64,000 nt of DNA from NCBI RefSeq assembly GCF_021341665.1, contig NZ_JAJTTH010000001.1, forward strand, positions 868,001 through 932,000, read 5' to 3'. Positions 37,103 to 46,668 of the stretch are shown piece after piece (position 1 is the first letter of the stretch; each line of letters opens with the position of its first letter). Position numbers and translations under genes: made by a program. Source of the stretch: Pseudomonas sp. Au-Pse12 (GTDB taxonomy: Bacteria > Pseudomonadota > Gammaproteobacteria > Pseudomonadales > Pseudomonadaceae). The notes beneath the pieces are model-generated. The model saw only the letters and a list, made by a program, of their open reading frames with translations, did no database searches and was not told where the DNA came from.

Positions 37103-37861
37103 ATGAAAGCCATACCCGCATTCGACAGCAGCTGGCCCAGCCAGATCTGGAACGGCGCGCGAAGCCTCGTCGACGTTCCCCCCATCAGCCTGGCCAACCT
37201 GGTTCCGGCTGGCTCCCGGGCCGTGATCGTCGCCCCTCACCCCGGAGACGAGGTGGTGGCCAGCGGCGGCCTGCTGCAACTGCTCGCCCACCACGGCCAC
37301 CCTCTGCAATTGATCTCCATCAGTGATGGCAGCGCCAGCCACCCCGGCTCGGCGTTGTGGCCCAAGCGCCGCCTCAGCGTGTTCCGCCCCCAGGAAAGCG
37401 CCGAAGCCCTGCGTCGCATGGGCTTGCCGCTGCACAGCCTGAAGTGGATTCGCGGCGGTTTTGCCGACAGCGCCCTGACCGAGCGCGAAGCGCAGTTGGT
37501 GCCGTTCATCCGCCGCTACCTGCGCGATACCGACGTGGTGTTCAGCACCTGGCGCGCCGACGGCAACCTCGACCATGAAGCTGTCGGCCGGGCCACGGCC
37601 AAGGCGGCGAGCCTGGTGGGCGCGCGCTTTCATGAAATACCGATCTGGGCCTGGCACTGGTCGCTGCGCGAGGAGCACCAGTTCCCCTGGCAGCGCGCAC
37701 GCAAGCTGCGCCTGGACACCTGGACCGTGGCCCGCAAGCGCCATGCTGCCCATGCCTATGCCAGCCAGCTGCAGGGGGAACCGGCGATCGGCCTGGAACC
37801 GTCGCTGTCGCCGATCGTCCTGGAGCGCTTGCGCCTGCCCTACGAAATCATCCTGATGTAG
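37103..37861 (+). CDS. PIG-L (LmbE-like) family deacetylase with altered metal-site motif
   Basis: 252 aa. The family motif appears as VIVAPHPGDEVVASGG at residues 42-57, and the second metal histidine region as NLDHEAVGRA. In most members the motif is HPDDE; the first Asp, proposed as general base in MshB-type enzymes, is Gly48 here, while the metal ligands His46 and Asp49 remain. The family removes N-acetyl groups from sugar amides such as GlcNAc derivatives. It has no signal peptide. It lies at the convergence point of the two glucan operons, so a link to glycan metabolism is possible but not shown. Confidence 0.8.
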   Translation: MKAIPAFDSSWPSQIWNGARSLVDVPPISLANLVPAGSRAVIVAPHPGDEVVASGGLLQLLAHHGHPLQLISISDGSASHPGSALWPKRRLSVFRPQESAEALRRMGLPLHSLKWIRGGFADSALTEREAQLVPFIRRYLRDTDVVFSTWRADGNLDHEAVGRATAKAASLVGARFHEIPIWAWHWSLREEHQFPWQRARKLRLDTWTVARKRHAAHAYASQLQGEPAIGLEPSLSPIVLERLRLPYEIILM

Positions 37862-37956
37862 GGCCCCACCCGCCGCCGTCCGCGTAGCCGCCGAGCCCTT
37901 AGGGCCTTGCCTGACAATCACCCGCCGAACCCGCGGCGACCTCCAGAGCGCCGTGG

Positions 37957-37996
37957 CCCTGCGGGCCGTTCGCAGCCTGCGGCAGCGGCTACAGGC
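37957..37996. repeat. REP-like element between convergent genes
   Basis: The stretch gggccgttcgcagcctgcgg and the following cagcggctacagg form the (reverse) core of a second common Pseudomonas REP type (GTAGCCGCTGCCG...). It sits between the converging deacetylase and glgB genes. Confidence 0.6.
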
Positions 37997-38005
37997 ACCC
38001 GTGGG

Positions 38006-40237
38006 TCAAGGGGCCGGGTGCAGGATCAGCACCGCCAGCGGCGGCAGGTTGAGCACCAGGGACAGGGGCTGGCCGTGGCTGCTCTGTTCTTCGCTGAAGG
38101 CCTCGCCAGCGTTGCCGTAGTTGGAGCCGGCATACAGCTGCGAATCGCTGTTGAGCAACTCGCTCCAGCGGCCCGCGACTGGCACGCCCACGCGGTAGCC
38201 CTGGCGCGGCACCGGGGTGAAGTTGGCCACCACCAGCAGCGGTTCGCCGTCCTGGCTCCAGCGCAACCAGGCATACACGCTGTTGATCGCGTCGTCGCCA
38301 ATCAGCCACTGGAAACCCTGGGGCGCGTTGTCCTGGTCATGCAATGCCGGGTGTTGGCGATACAGGCGGTTGAGGTCGGCCACCAGTTGCTGCACGCCGC
38401 GGTGCTCGGGGTATTGCAGCAGGTACCAGTCCAGTTGCTGGTCGTGGTTCCACTCGCGCCACTGGCCGAACTCGCAGCCCATGAACAGCAGTTTCTTGCC
38501 CGGGTGGGCCCACATGAAGCTCAGGTAGGCCCGCAGGTTGGCGAACTTCTGCCAGCGGTCGCCGGGCATCTTGTCGATCAGCGAATGCTTGCCGTGCACC
38601 ACTTCGTCATGGGAGATCGGCAGGATGAAACGCTCGGACCAGGCATACACCAGGCCAAAGCTCAGTTCGTTGTGATGGTGCGCGCGGTACACCGGATCCT
38701 GCTGGATGTAGTGCAATGAATCGTGCATCCAGCCCATGTTCCATTTATAGGCGAAGCCCAGGCCACCCTGGTCGGTGCGCTGGCTGACGCCGGGCCAGGC
38801 GGTGGATTCCTCGGCAATCACCAGGGCGCCCGGCGCTTCCAGGGCCACCACGTCATTGAGGTGGCGCAAGAAGTCGATGGCTTCGAGGTTTTCCCGGCCA
38901 CCGTGGCGGTTCGGCACCCACTCTCCGGCCTTGCGCGAATAGTCGCGGTAGAGCATCGAGGCCACGGCATCCACCCGCAGGCCGTCGACATGGAAATGCT
39001 TGAGCCAGTGCAGCGCCGACGCCAGCATGAAACCGTGCACCTCGGTGCGTCCGAGGTTGTAGATCAGCGTGTCCCAGTCCTGGTGGAAGCCTTCCAGCGG
39101 GTTGCCGTATTCATACAGCGCGGTGCCGTCGAACTGTGCCAGGCCGTGGCTGTCGGTGGGAAAGTGCGCCGGCACCCAGTCGAGGATCACCCCGAGGTCC
39201 GCCTGGTGGCAGGCGTTGACGAAGGCCGCGAACTCCTGCGGGCTGCCGTAGCGGGCGCTGGGGGCGAACTGCGACAGTGGCTGGTAGCCCCAGGAGCCGC
39301 CAAACGGGTGCTCCATGATCGGCATCAACTCGATATGGGTGAAGCCCAGGTCCTTGACGTAGGGAATCAGCCGCTCGGCCAGTTCGGCCCAGCAGTACTG
39401 GCGGGCCACCTCTCCCAGGTCATCCACTTCACACTGCCAGGAACCGGCGTGCAGCTCATAGATCGACAGCGGCGCACTCACCTGCTGGCGCTCGCCCCGG
39501 GCCAGCATCCACGCCTGGTCCTGCCAGTCGATGCATAGCGGCGCGGCCACCTTGGACGCGGTATCCGGCGGCAACTGGGTGGCCAGGGCCATGGGGTCGG
39601 CCTTGAGCGGCAGGGTCCCTTCGGGCCCGAGGATCTCGTACTTGTAGGCTTCGCCGGCCTGCAGGCGCGGAATGAACAGTTCCCAGACCCCGGACGGATG
39701 GCGCAGGCGCATCGGATGCCGGCGCCCGTCCCAGATATTGAAGTCGCCCACCACCGAGACCCGCCGGGCATTGGGCGCCCAGACCGCAAAGCGCACGCCG
39801 TCGATGCCGTCCACCGTGCTCAGCTGTGCCCCCAGGCAGGCGCTGAGATCGCGATGGTTACCCTCGGCAAACAGGTACAGGTCCAGCTCCCCGAGCAATG
39901 GACCGAAGCTGTAGGGGTCTTCGCTGACCTGCTCGCCGCCGGCCCATTGAATGCGCAACAGATAGGGCCGGGCCTCGGCAAAGTGCCCGGCAAACAACCC
40001 CGGCACCGCGCTGGCCTGCAGGCTGCCGAGCACCTGCTGCGAGCCGCGCTCCAGCACCTGCACGCTCAGGGCCCCGGGCAGGAAGGCACGGATGAACTGG
40101 CCGCCGGCGCCATCGCCGTGGGGGCCAAGCACCGCGAACGGATCCGGGTGTTCGGCCCTGACCAGGGCTTCGCTGGCGGTTGCCGAAGGGAGCAATGCCG
40201 GTGGGTTCTTTCCCTGTTCCTTGTTCGAGAAACTCAT
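38006..40237 (-). CDS. glgB: 1,4-alpha-glucan branching enzyme
   Basis: 743 aa. Two N-terminal beta domains ([23 protein letters not shown], then [25 protein letters not shown]) precede the GH13 barrel. Motifs: [17 protein letters not shown], the nucleophile near residue 420 in [14 protein letters not shown], the acid near 474 in [14 protein letters not shown], and [13 protein letters not shown]. It transfers alpha-1,4 segments to alpha-1,6 branches. Its ATG overlaps the treS stop by 4 nt, so branching is coupled to the TreS-GlgE route. Confidence 0.96.
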   Translation of the reverse strand: MSFSNKEQGKNPPALLPSATASEALVRAEHPDPFAVLGPHGDGAGGQFIRAFLPGALSVQVLERGSQQVLGSLQASAVPGLFAGHFAEARPYLLRIQWAGGEQVSEDPYSFGPLLGELDLYLFAEGNHRDLSACLGAQLSTVDGIDGVRFAVWAPNARRVSVVGDFNIWDGRRHPMRLRHPSGVWELFIPRLQAGEAYKYEILGPEGTLPLKADPMALATQLPPDTASKVAAPLCIDWQDQAWMLARGERQQVSAPLSIYELHAGSWQCEVDDLGEVARQYCWAELAERLIPYVKDLGFTHIELMPIMEHPFGGSWGYQPLSQFAPSARYGSPQEFAAFVNACHQADLGVILDWVPAHFPTDSHGLAQFDGTALYEYGNPLEGFHQDWDTLIYNLGRTEVHGFMLASALHWLKHFHVDGLRVDAVASMLYRDYSRKAGEWVPNRHGGRENLEAIDFLRHLNDVVALEAPGALVIAEESTAWPGVSQRTDQGGLGFAYKWNMGWMHDSLHYIQQDPVYRAHHHNELSFGLVYAWSERFILPISHDEVVHGKHSLIDKMPGDRWQKFANLRAYLSFMWAHPGKKLLFMGCEFGQWREWNHDQQLDWYLLQYPEHRGVQQLVADLNRLYRQHPALHDQDNAPQGFQWLIGDDAINSVYAWLRWSQDGEPLLVVANFTPVPRQGYRVGVPVAGRWSELLNSDSQLYAGSNYGNAGEAFSEEQSSHGQPLSLVLNLPPLAVLILHPAP

Positions 40238-43200
40238 GACTGCTCTCCACCACTCTCAATGTCGGAAAAGGGTTTCAATTCACGTAACAGCCCCGCCAGA
40301 CCGTGCAGCGGCACATGCAACCAGGCGGGGCGATTCTCCACTTCATAGGCCAGCTCGTAGGCAGCCTTCTCCAGGCTGAACAGCGCCAGGGCAGCCTCCG
40401 CTGCCGCCGGATCCTGCCAGCCATGGGCAAGATTAGCCGTCGCCAGCCGATACGCCTCGACAAACGCCTGCCGGGCCTCGGCCAGATAGCGCGCGACCAC
40501 TTTGCGACGCCCCGCCGCTGCCGCCGCCCCATCCACCGCAGGCGCCTCCAGGGCCATGGCCGCCGCGTAATCGAAAGAGCGCATCACCCCGCTGACATCC
40601 TTGTAGGGGCTGTGCTTGCCTCGCCGTTCGGCCAGCGGCCGGGCCGGCTCGCCCTCGAAGTCGATCAGGTAGGCGTCGCCCTTGATCACCAGCACCTGCC
40701 CCAGGTGCAGGTCGCCGTGAACGCGGATGCGCACGCCCCCCAGCAACTGCCTGGCCAACTGCTGGATGTGACCGAGGATCAGCGCTTTGTGCTGCAACAA
40801 TTTGCCCAGCAATTTCTGCTCGCCAGCCGCCAGCTCGGCCTGATGCTGCTGCAACCGTTGCAACCCCCGTTCCAGCTGGCCGGCCACCTGGCGATTCCAG
40901 GCCTCGGTGTCCTCGACGGTGGCGCGCTCGGGGGCGAAATCCGGGTTGTCGCTGGGGGCCGCCAGCAGCAGGTGCATTTGCCCCAGGCGCTGGCCCAGCA
41001 GGCCAGCAAAGTCATGCAATTCGCCCAGGGCGTTGTAGTGCTGTTCCTGCTCGGACATGGCCTCGGCCAGCTCGTCGCGGATCGCCCGTTCGAGGTTGTT
41101 CCGGGTCCACTCCCAGGCGTCGCCCTGATTGCTCAGGTAGCCCTGCGCGATCATCAGCAGGTGATCTTGCCCTGCGGCATCGCGGCGGACCACCGAGCCC
41201 AGCAGCGGCGAGATATGGGCAAAGCCTGCGGCGGTGAGGAAGGCGCCCATTTCCAGCTCCGGATGAATGCCCCCCGCGACCTTGCGGATCAGCTTGAGCA
41301 CCAGGCTGCCGCCCACCACCACCGAGCTGTTGGATTGCTCCGCCGACAGGTAGCGCACCTCGGCGTCGGCGCCCAGGTCGAGCGCCGCCAGCTGGCGGCT
41401 GGCGCTAAACAGGATCTGCCCCTGCGCGCAGTCCAGGCGGGCCGCTCCCTGCAATGCCAGCAGCACGCTGCGCACGAAGCTGTCAAGGGCAAAGGCATCG
41501 GTGATCAGCCCGACCTGGCGCCCGCGGCGCACCCGGGCCATGGCCAGTTGCTGGGGCAAGGCACTGTTGATCTGCTCTTCGGCCAGCAGGCCGAACGGCA
41601 ACTGGTAGCGCTCGCTGCGCCCGCCACTGGTGACTTCGACCTCGCTGAGCAGCACCGGTTGCTGCGGGTCGCCAAAGCGCACGCCGTAGGCGATTCGCAC
41701 TTGCTCGATGGCGCAGCCCTTGGCGGCGAACCAGCGCCGCTTGGGCAACCAGCTGGGCAGCACTTCGTGCTCCAGGGTGGTGCGCGACGGGGCTTCGAGC
41801 AACTCTTCGAGGCGCTTTTTCAGCACCAGGGTGGTGAAGTCCGGCAGGCTCTGGGCCGGCGCCACGTGCCAGCTGGGCATCTGGTTTTCCGCCGCCAGGA
41901 CGAACCAGTAGAAACCGTAGGGCGCCAGGGTCAGGAGGAAATTCAACTGGCCAATGGGCGGGAAGGCATTACCGCCGAGCATCTCCACCGGCACCATTCC
42001 GGCGAACGCCGACAGGTCCAGCTCCGCCGCCTGGGCGCTGCGTGAAACGTTGGCCACGCAGAGAATGATCTCGTGCTTGCCGTCGGGCCCGGTGTACTCG
42101 CGGGTGTAGGCCAGGATCCGCCGGTTGCTCGGCGACAGCATCTTCAGCGTGCCGCGCCCGAAGGCCTTGGACTGCTGGCGGGTGGCGAGCATGCGCCGGG
42201 TCCAGTTAAGCAGCGAATGCGGGTCGCCGGCCTGGGTCTCGACGTTGACCGAGGGGTAGCCGTAGAGCGGGTCCATGATCGGCGGCAGCACCAGGCTGGC
42301 CGGGTCGGCCCGGGAAAAACCGCCGTTGCGGTCGATGGACCACTGCATCGGCGTGCGCACGCCGTCGCGGTCCCCCAGGTAGATGTTGTCGCCCATGCCG
42401 ATTTCGTCGCCGTAATACAGGGTCGGGGTGCCGGGCATCGACAGCAGCAGGCTGTTGAGCAGCTCGATGCGTCGCCGGTCGCGCTCCATCAGCGGCGCCA
42501 GGCGCCGGCGGATGCCCAGGTTGATCCGCGCCCGACGGTCGGCGGCGTAGTAGTTCCACAGGTAGTCGCGCTCCTTGTCGGTGACCATCTCCAGGGTCAG
42601 CTCATCGTGGTTGCGCAGGAAGATCGCCCACTGGCAGTTGGCGGGGATTTCCGGGGTCTGGCGCAGGATGTCGGTGATCGGAAAACGGTCTTCCTGGGCC
42701 AGGGCCATGTACATGCGCGGCATCAGCGGGAAGTGAAAGGCCATGTGGCACTCGTCGCCGTTGTCGCCCTTCTGGTCGCCGAAATACAGCTGGGTGTCTT
42801 CCGGCCACTGGTTGGCTTCGGCCAGGAGCATGCGGTCCGGGTAATGGGCGTCGATCTCGGCACGGATCCGCTTGAGCACATCGTGGGTTTGCGGGAGGTT
42901 CTCGTTGTGGGTGCCGTCGCGCTCGATCAGGTAGGGAATGGCGTCCAGGCGCAGGCCGTCGATGCCCATGTCCAGCCAGTAGCGCATCACCGAGAGCACG
43001 GCCTTCATGACCTGGGGGTTGTCGAAGTTGAGGTCCGGCTGGTGCGAATAGAAGCGGTGCCAGAAGTATTGGCCGGCGACTGGGTCCCAGGTCCAGTTGG
43101 ACTTCTCGGTGTCGAGGAAGATGATCCGCGTGCCGGCGTATTTCTGGTCGTCATCGGACCACACGTAGAAGTCCCGCGCCGCCGAGCCGGGCTTGGCCTT

Positions 43201-43578
43201 GCGCGCCCGCTGGAACCAGGGGTGCTGGTCGGAAGTGTGGTTGATCACCAGCTCGGTGATGACCCGCAAGCCACGCTTGTGGGCCTCGGCGATAAAGCGC
43301 CGGGCATCGGCCAGGGTCCCGTAGTCGCTGTGCACGCCACGGTATTCGGCAATGTCATAGCCGTCGTCGCGGCGTGGCGAGGGGTAGAACGGCAGCAGCC
43401 AGAGGGTGTTGACCCCCAGGTCCTTGATGTAGTCGAGCTTGGCGATCAGCCCGGGAAAGTCGCCGATTCCGTCGTTGTTGGAGTCGAAAAACGACTTCAC
43501 ATGCACCTGATAGATCACCGCGTCCTTGTACCAGAGCGGGTCCTTGATGAAGGTCGCCGAGCGAGGTTTCTTGGCCAT
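40234..43578 (-). CDS. treS: Trehalose synthase fused to maltokinase
   Basis: 1114-aa bifunctional protein. Residues 1-~550 are the TreS GH13 isomerase ([19 protein letters not shown], nucleophile near 211 in [16 protein letters not shown], acid near 252 in [11 protein letters not shown]), which interconverts trehalose and maltose. Residues ~560-1114 are a Pep2-type maltokinase: [15 protein letters not shown] at the lobe start, catalytic [15 protein letters not shown] near 955 and the metal motif [21 protein letters not shown] near 971. The product, maltose-1-phosphate, feeds GlgE, encoded upstream. In mycobacteria the two activities are on separate chains; the fusion is usual in pseudomonads. 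Confidence 0.96.
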   Translation of the reverse strand: MAKKPRSATFIKDPLWYKDAVIYQVHVKSFFDSNNDGIGDFPGLIAKLDYIKDLGVNTLWLLPFYPSPRRDDGYDIAEYRGVHSDYGTLADARRFIAEAHKRGLRVITELVINHTSDQHPWFQRARKAKPGSAARDFYVWSDDDQKYAGTRIIFLDTEKSNWTWDPVAGQYFWHRFYSHQPDLNFDNPQVMKAVLSVMRYWLDMGIDGLRLDAIPYLIERDGTHNENLPQTHDVLKRIRAEIDAHYPDRMLLAEANQWPEDTQLYFGDQKGDNGDECHMAFHFPLMPRMYMALAQEDRFPITDILRQTPEIPANCQWAIFLRNHDELTLEMVTDKERDYLWNYYAADRRARINLGIRRRLAPLMERDRRRIELLNSLLLSMPGTPTLYYGDEIGMGDNIYLGDRDGVRTPMQWSIDRNGGFSRADPASLVLPPIMDPLYGYPSVNVETQAGDPHSLLNWTRRMLATRQQSKAFGRGTLKMLSPSNRRILAYTREYTGPDGKHEIILCVANVSRSAQAAELDLSAFAGMVPVEMLGGNAFPPIGQLNFLLTLAPYGFYWFVLAAENQMPSWHVAPAQSLPDFTTLVLKKRLEELLEAPSRTTLEHEVLPSWLPKRRWFAAKGCAIEQVRIAYGVRFGDPQQPVLLSEVEVTSGGRSERYQLPFGLLAEEQINSALPQQLAMARVRRGRQVGLITDAFALDSFVRSVLLALQGAARLDCAQGQILFSASRQLAALDLGADAEVRYLSAEQSNSSVVVGGSLVLKLIRKVAGGIHPELEMGAFLTAAGFAHISPLLGSVVRRDAAGQDHLLMIAQGYLSNQGDAWEWTRNNLERAIRDELAEAMSEQEQHYNALGELHDFAGLLGQRLGQMHLLLAAPSDNPDFAPERATVEDTEAWNRQVAGQLERGLQRLQQHQAELAAGEQKLLGKLLQHKALILGHIQQLARQLLGGVRIRVHGDLHLGQVLVIKGDAYLIDFEGEPARPLAERRGKHSPYKDVSGVMRSFDYAAAMALEAPAVDGAAAAAGRRKVVARYLAEARQAFVEAYRLATANLAHGWQDPAAAEAALALFSLEKAAYELAYEVENRPAWLHVPLHGLAGLLRELKPFSDIESGGEQS

Positions 43579-43632
43579 GTCTGACTCCTGAAAAAGTGGA
43601 TTCGCCGCTGCCGCAACGCGCGCTCCCCGGTC

Positions 43633-43707
43633 GTCGCCGGCCTACCAGCGAAGGCGTCGGTCGCACTTGCGCAAGGCTCGGGGCCCATTCGCCGCGGCGG
43701 CCGGCTC
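43633..43707. repeat. REP-like element between glgE and treS
   Basis: gtcgccggcctaccagcgaa and, in inverted sense, gcccattcgccgcggcggcc then ggctccta resemble a REP pair. It lies in a 129-bp gap inside a same-strand gene run, where it may change mRNA stability. Confidence 0.5.
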
Positions 43708-45696
43708 CTACGGGGCGCTGATGCGCCAGATGCCAAAGGGCTGCGCCGGTTCGATACGCATGAACTGGGTCTTGCCGTGCCAGGTCCAGCGGTGGCCGTT
43801 CATCAGGTCTTCACCCAGGGTCTGGGCGTCATCGCCCAGGCCCATTTCCCACAGCGGCAATTCGAAATGCGCTTCCTGGGCATTGACCGGATCAAGGCTG
43901 ACCGCCACCAGCACGAAGTTGTCGCCGCGGCGCTTGCCGAAATACAGGATCTGATCGTTCCAGGCGTTGTACAGCTTGAGCCCCAGGTGGCTGTGCAGCG
44001 CCGGGTTCTGCCGGCGGATGCGGTTGAGCTGGGCGATCTCGGCAATGATGTTGCCCGGCGCCGTAAAGTCCCGCGGGCGGATCTGGTATTTCTCCGAATC
44101 GAGGTATTCCTCCTTGCCCGGCACCGGCGCCGACTCGCACAGTTCGAACCCGCTATACATGCCCCACAGCCCCGAGCCCATGGTCGCCAGCACGGCGCGG
44201 ATGAGGAACCCGGGGCGCCCCGAGTCATGCAGGAACTGCGGGTTGATGTCCGGGGTGTTGACGAAGAAGTTGGGCCGGAAGCATTCGCGCCACGGCGACT
44301 GGTTGAGCTCGCTGAAATAGCTGGCCAGCTCGCTCTTGGTGTTGCGCCAGGTGAAGTAGGTGTAGCTCTGGGTGTAACCGACCTTGCCCAGGCGCGCCAT
44401 CATCGCCGGGGTGGTGAAAGCTTCGGCGAGGAAGATCACCTCCGGGTACTGGCCGCGCACATCGCCGATCAGCCATTGCCAGAACGGCAGCGGCTTGGTG
44501 TGCGGGTTGTCCACGCGAAAGGTCTTGACCCCCTCCTCGACCCAGCCGATGACGATGTCCCGCAGCTCCAGCCACAGGCTGGGAATGGCTTCGGCGGCAT
44601 AGAAGTCGACATTGACGATGTCCTGGTACTTCTTCGGCGGGTTCTCGGCGTATTTGATGGTGCCGTCCGGGCGCCAGTTGAACCAGCCCGGGTGCTGCTT
44701 GAGCCAGGGGTGGTCCTGGGAGCACTGGATGGCGAAATCCAGGGCAATCTCCAGGCCGTGGTCGGCGGCGGCCGCGACCAGTCGGCGAAAATCCTCCAGG
44801 CTGCCCAGCTGCGGGTGAATGGCCTCGTGGCCACCCTCCTCGCTGCCGATTGCATAGGGGCTGCCGGGGTCGTCCGGGCCCGCCGTCAAGGCGTTGTTGC
44901 GGCCCTTGCGGTGGCGGCGGCCGATGGGATGGATCGGCGGGAAATACAGCACGTCAAAGCCCATGTCATGGATCATCGACAGTCGCGAGTGGACGTCGTT
45001 GAAGGTGCCGTGGCGGGCCGGATCTTCGGTGATCGAGCGCGGAAACAGCTCGTACCAGCTGGCGAACTGCGCCTGGACCCGCTCCACATCCAGCGGGTAT
45101 TCGGGGCTCAGGCTCAAATAGGGCCGATGATCGGCCTCGGCCATCAACTGCGTGCTGGCCTGGCTGAGAAACAGCGCCACCTGCTCGGCCTCCAGCAACC
45201 CGCACAGCTGGCCGTGCAAGGCCAGCAGTTGCTCGCGCAGCGGCCCTTCGCCGCGCTCGGCGGCCTGCTGTACATGGTTGCGCCCCTCCTGCAGCTCCAG
45301 GCTGACCGGCACCCCGGCCAGGTGCTTTTTCTCCAGTTCGTGGCAGAAGCTGGCGAATTGATCGATCCAGGCTTCGATGCAGAAACGGTAATGGCCGACC
45401 TCGGGCACCGTGAAATGCCCCTGCCAGCTGTCGTTGCCCTGGTCTTCCAGGGCCTGGCTGGCCCACGTGTCCTGCTGCTCGTTGCGCCAACGCACGCGCA
45501 CCGCCAGCTTGTCGTGGCCGTCGGCAAACACCTTGCACGCCACTGCCACCTCCTGGCCGGCCACCGCCTTGACCGCGAACTGCCCGCCGTCGAGCACCGG
45601 GCGGATGTTCTCGATGGCAATGCGCGGCAGCAGCAGCGCCTGGGACAACGGCAGGTGCGCCTGGTATTGCTGTTCGGTCGGTTTTTCTACAGTCAT
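43708..45696 (-). CDS. glgE: Alpha-1,4-glucan:maltose-1-phosphate maltosyltransferase
   Basis: 662-aa GH13_3 enzyme. An N-terminal domain (IENIRPVLDGGQFAVKAVAGQ) is followed by FPPIHPIGRRHRKGRNN, the GlgE donor-site signature. The nucleophile is Asp396 in KTFRVDNPHTKPLPFW and the acid Glu425 in IFLAEAFTTPAMM. It extends alpha-glucan with maltosyl units from maltose-1-phosphate. GAGG lies just upstream of the ATG. It is first in the leftward run glgE-treS-glgB, the same set as PA2151-2153. Confidence 0.96.
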   Translation of the reverse strand: MTVEKPTEQQYQAHLPLSQALLLPRIAIENIRPVLDGGQFAVKAVAGQEVAVACKVFADGHDKLAVRVRWRNEQQDTWASQALEDQGNDSWQGHFTVPEVGHYRFCIEAWIDQFASFCHELEKKHLAGVPVSLELQEGRNHVQQAAERGEGPLREQLLALHGQLCGLLEAEQVALFLSQASTQLMAEADHRPYLSLSPEYPLDVERVQAQFASWYELFPRSITEDPARHGTFNDVHSRLSMIHDMGFDVLYFPPIHPIGRRHRKGRNNALTAGPDDPGSPYAIGSEEGGHEAIHPQLGSLEDFRRLVAAAADHGLEIALDFAIQCSQDHPWLKQHPGWFNWRPDGTIKYAENPPKKYQDIVNVDFYAAEAIPSLWLELRDIVIGWVEEGVKTFRVDNPHTKPLPFWQWLIGDVRGQYPEVIFLAEAFTTPAMMARLGKVGYTQSYTYFTWRNTKSELASYFSELNQSPWRECFRPNFFVNTPDINPQFLHDSGRPGFLIRAVLATMGSGLWGMYSGFELCESAPVPGKEEYLDSEKYQIRPRDFTAPGNIIAEIAQLNRIRRQNPALHSHLGLKLYNAWNDQILYFGKRRGDNFVLVAVSLDPVNAQEAHFELPLWEMGLGDDAQTLGEDLMNGHRWTWHGKTQFMRIEPAQPFGIWRISAP

Positions 45697-45897
45697 CGAG
45701 CCTCACCCCTTGCACACGTCTTCGACGCTCTGGTGGCAGGGCCGCGGCCCCGGTGAATCAATGCACTTAGGTTCCGAGCCACAGCCTGCGGCGAAAGTTC
45801 ACCGCGATTGGTCGGCCAATCGATAGGAATCAAAGCCGCGTGGTGGCGGTCCACCGAAGGAGCCCTTGCATCTGCAAGCACAAAGGAGGCCAGCACC

Positions 45898-46065
45898 ATG
45901 AATATCCCGATCCCGGCAGCCCCCCCCGACCCCAACATCGACCAACCGACCCTGCCGCCCAGCGAACCGCCGCCCGTTCCGGAGCAGGAGCCGCCGGAAA
46001 GTACCCCGCCGCCCAAGGGCGACCCGCCCAGCACCCAGCCTCCCGTGGTGGTCAAGCATAGATAA
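45898..46065 (+). CDS. Small proline-rich protein, 55 aa
   Basis: ATG 45898 has a near-perfect AGGAGG 8 nt upstream, which supports real translation. The protein is ~35% Pro with Glu/Pro alternation (PTLPPSEPPPVPEQEPPEST) and no hydrophobic core, so it should be unstructured. It diverges from glgE across ~200 bp and shares that promoter region. No family is recognised. Confidence 0.6.
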   Translation: MNIPIPAAPPDPNIDQPTLPPSEPPPVPEQEPPESTPPPKGDPPSTQPPVVVKHR

Positions 46066-46226
46066 CCTGCTCCGCTGACACCCGCCGGCGAAAGCGCCCG
46101 ACAGATCGCCCCTCATGCCGGCGTGTTCGCTGGCAGGCCTGCAACGACTGCCGTTGATCGCCGCCGCCGAACCCTGGCCGGCCCCTGCCCCCTAACCTGT
46201 ATGCCCATTGCCAAGAGGTACGCACC

Positions 46227-46460
46227 ATGAGCCTGCGCATCGACAACCGGATCTGTTATTTCGACACCCAGACCCTGCACCAACGCCTGCCCGCCAACGC
46301 CCTGACCATCGTTACCGACAGCGCCAAGTCGATGTCGGCGGTGGATCTGGACGGTCAGCGGGTGTACATCACCGAAGCAGAAGCCGACGCATTGACCGTA
46401 GCAGGCGCCACCGACGGCCGGCGCCATCTGAAGGCCAGCGAAGGTGATTCGGTCATTTGA
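46227..46460 (+). CDS. DUF3203 family protein
   Basis: 77 aa; AGAGG about 8 nt upstream. The sequence (RIDNRICYFDTQTLHQRLPA; SAVDLDGQRVYITEAEADAL) resembles the small Pseudomonas family DUF3203, with predicted beta-rich fold and no known function. It stands alone between the proline-rich ORF and ccoG. Confidence 0.72.
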   Translation: MSLRIDNRICYFDTQTLHQRLPANALTIVTDSAKSMSAVDLDGQRVYITEAEADALTVAGATDGRRHLKASEGDSVI

Positions 46461-46461
46461 C

Positions 46462-46475
46462 TGATCTGGATCAGG
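46462..46475. promoter_or_regulatory. Candidate ANR/FNR box upstream of ccoG
   Basis: CTGAT-CTGG-ATCAG keeps the core TGAT-N4-ATCA of the FNR/ANR consensus TTGAT-N4-ATCAA, with one change in each outer base. It begins 2 nt after the DUF3203 stop, about 200 bp before ccoG, an oxygen-related gene that ANR often controls. Confidence 0.45.
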
Positions 46476-46668
46476 GCCCGCCCTACGGCCCTGTGCCAGC
46501 ACGGCTTGCAGCCCTCCCTGGTGGCGCCGGAGGGGGTACGGCAAGTTGTCGCAGGGCAGCCGTAAAGAGCCATCTGATCCGGTTTTTTATCAAATACCTG
46601 AGTCTGTTATGCAAACAGATCCGTGGTCATAGTTGCCCGGCCTGATGGAGGCTGATGAGCGAACGACC

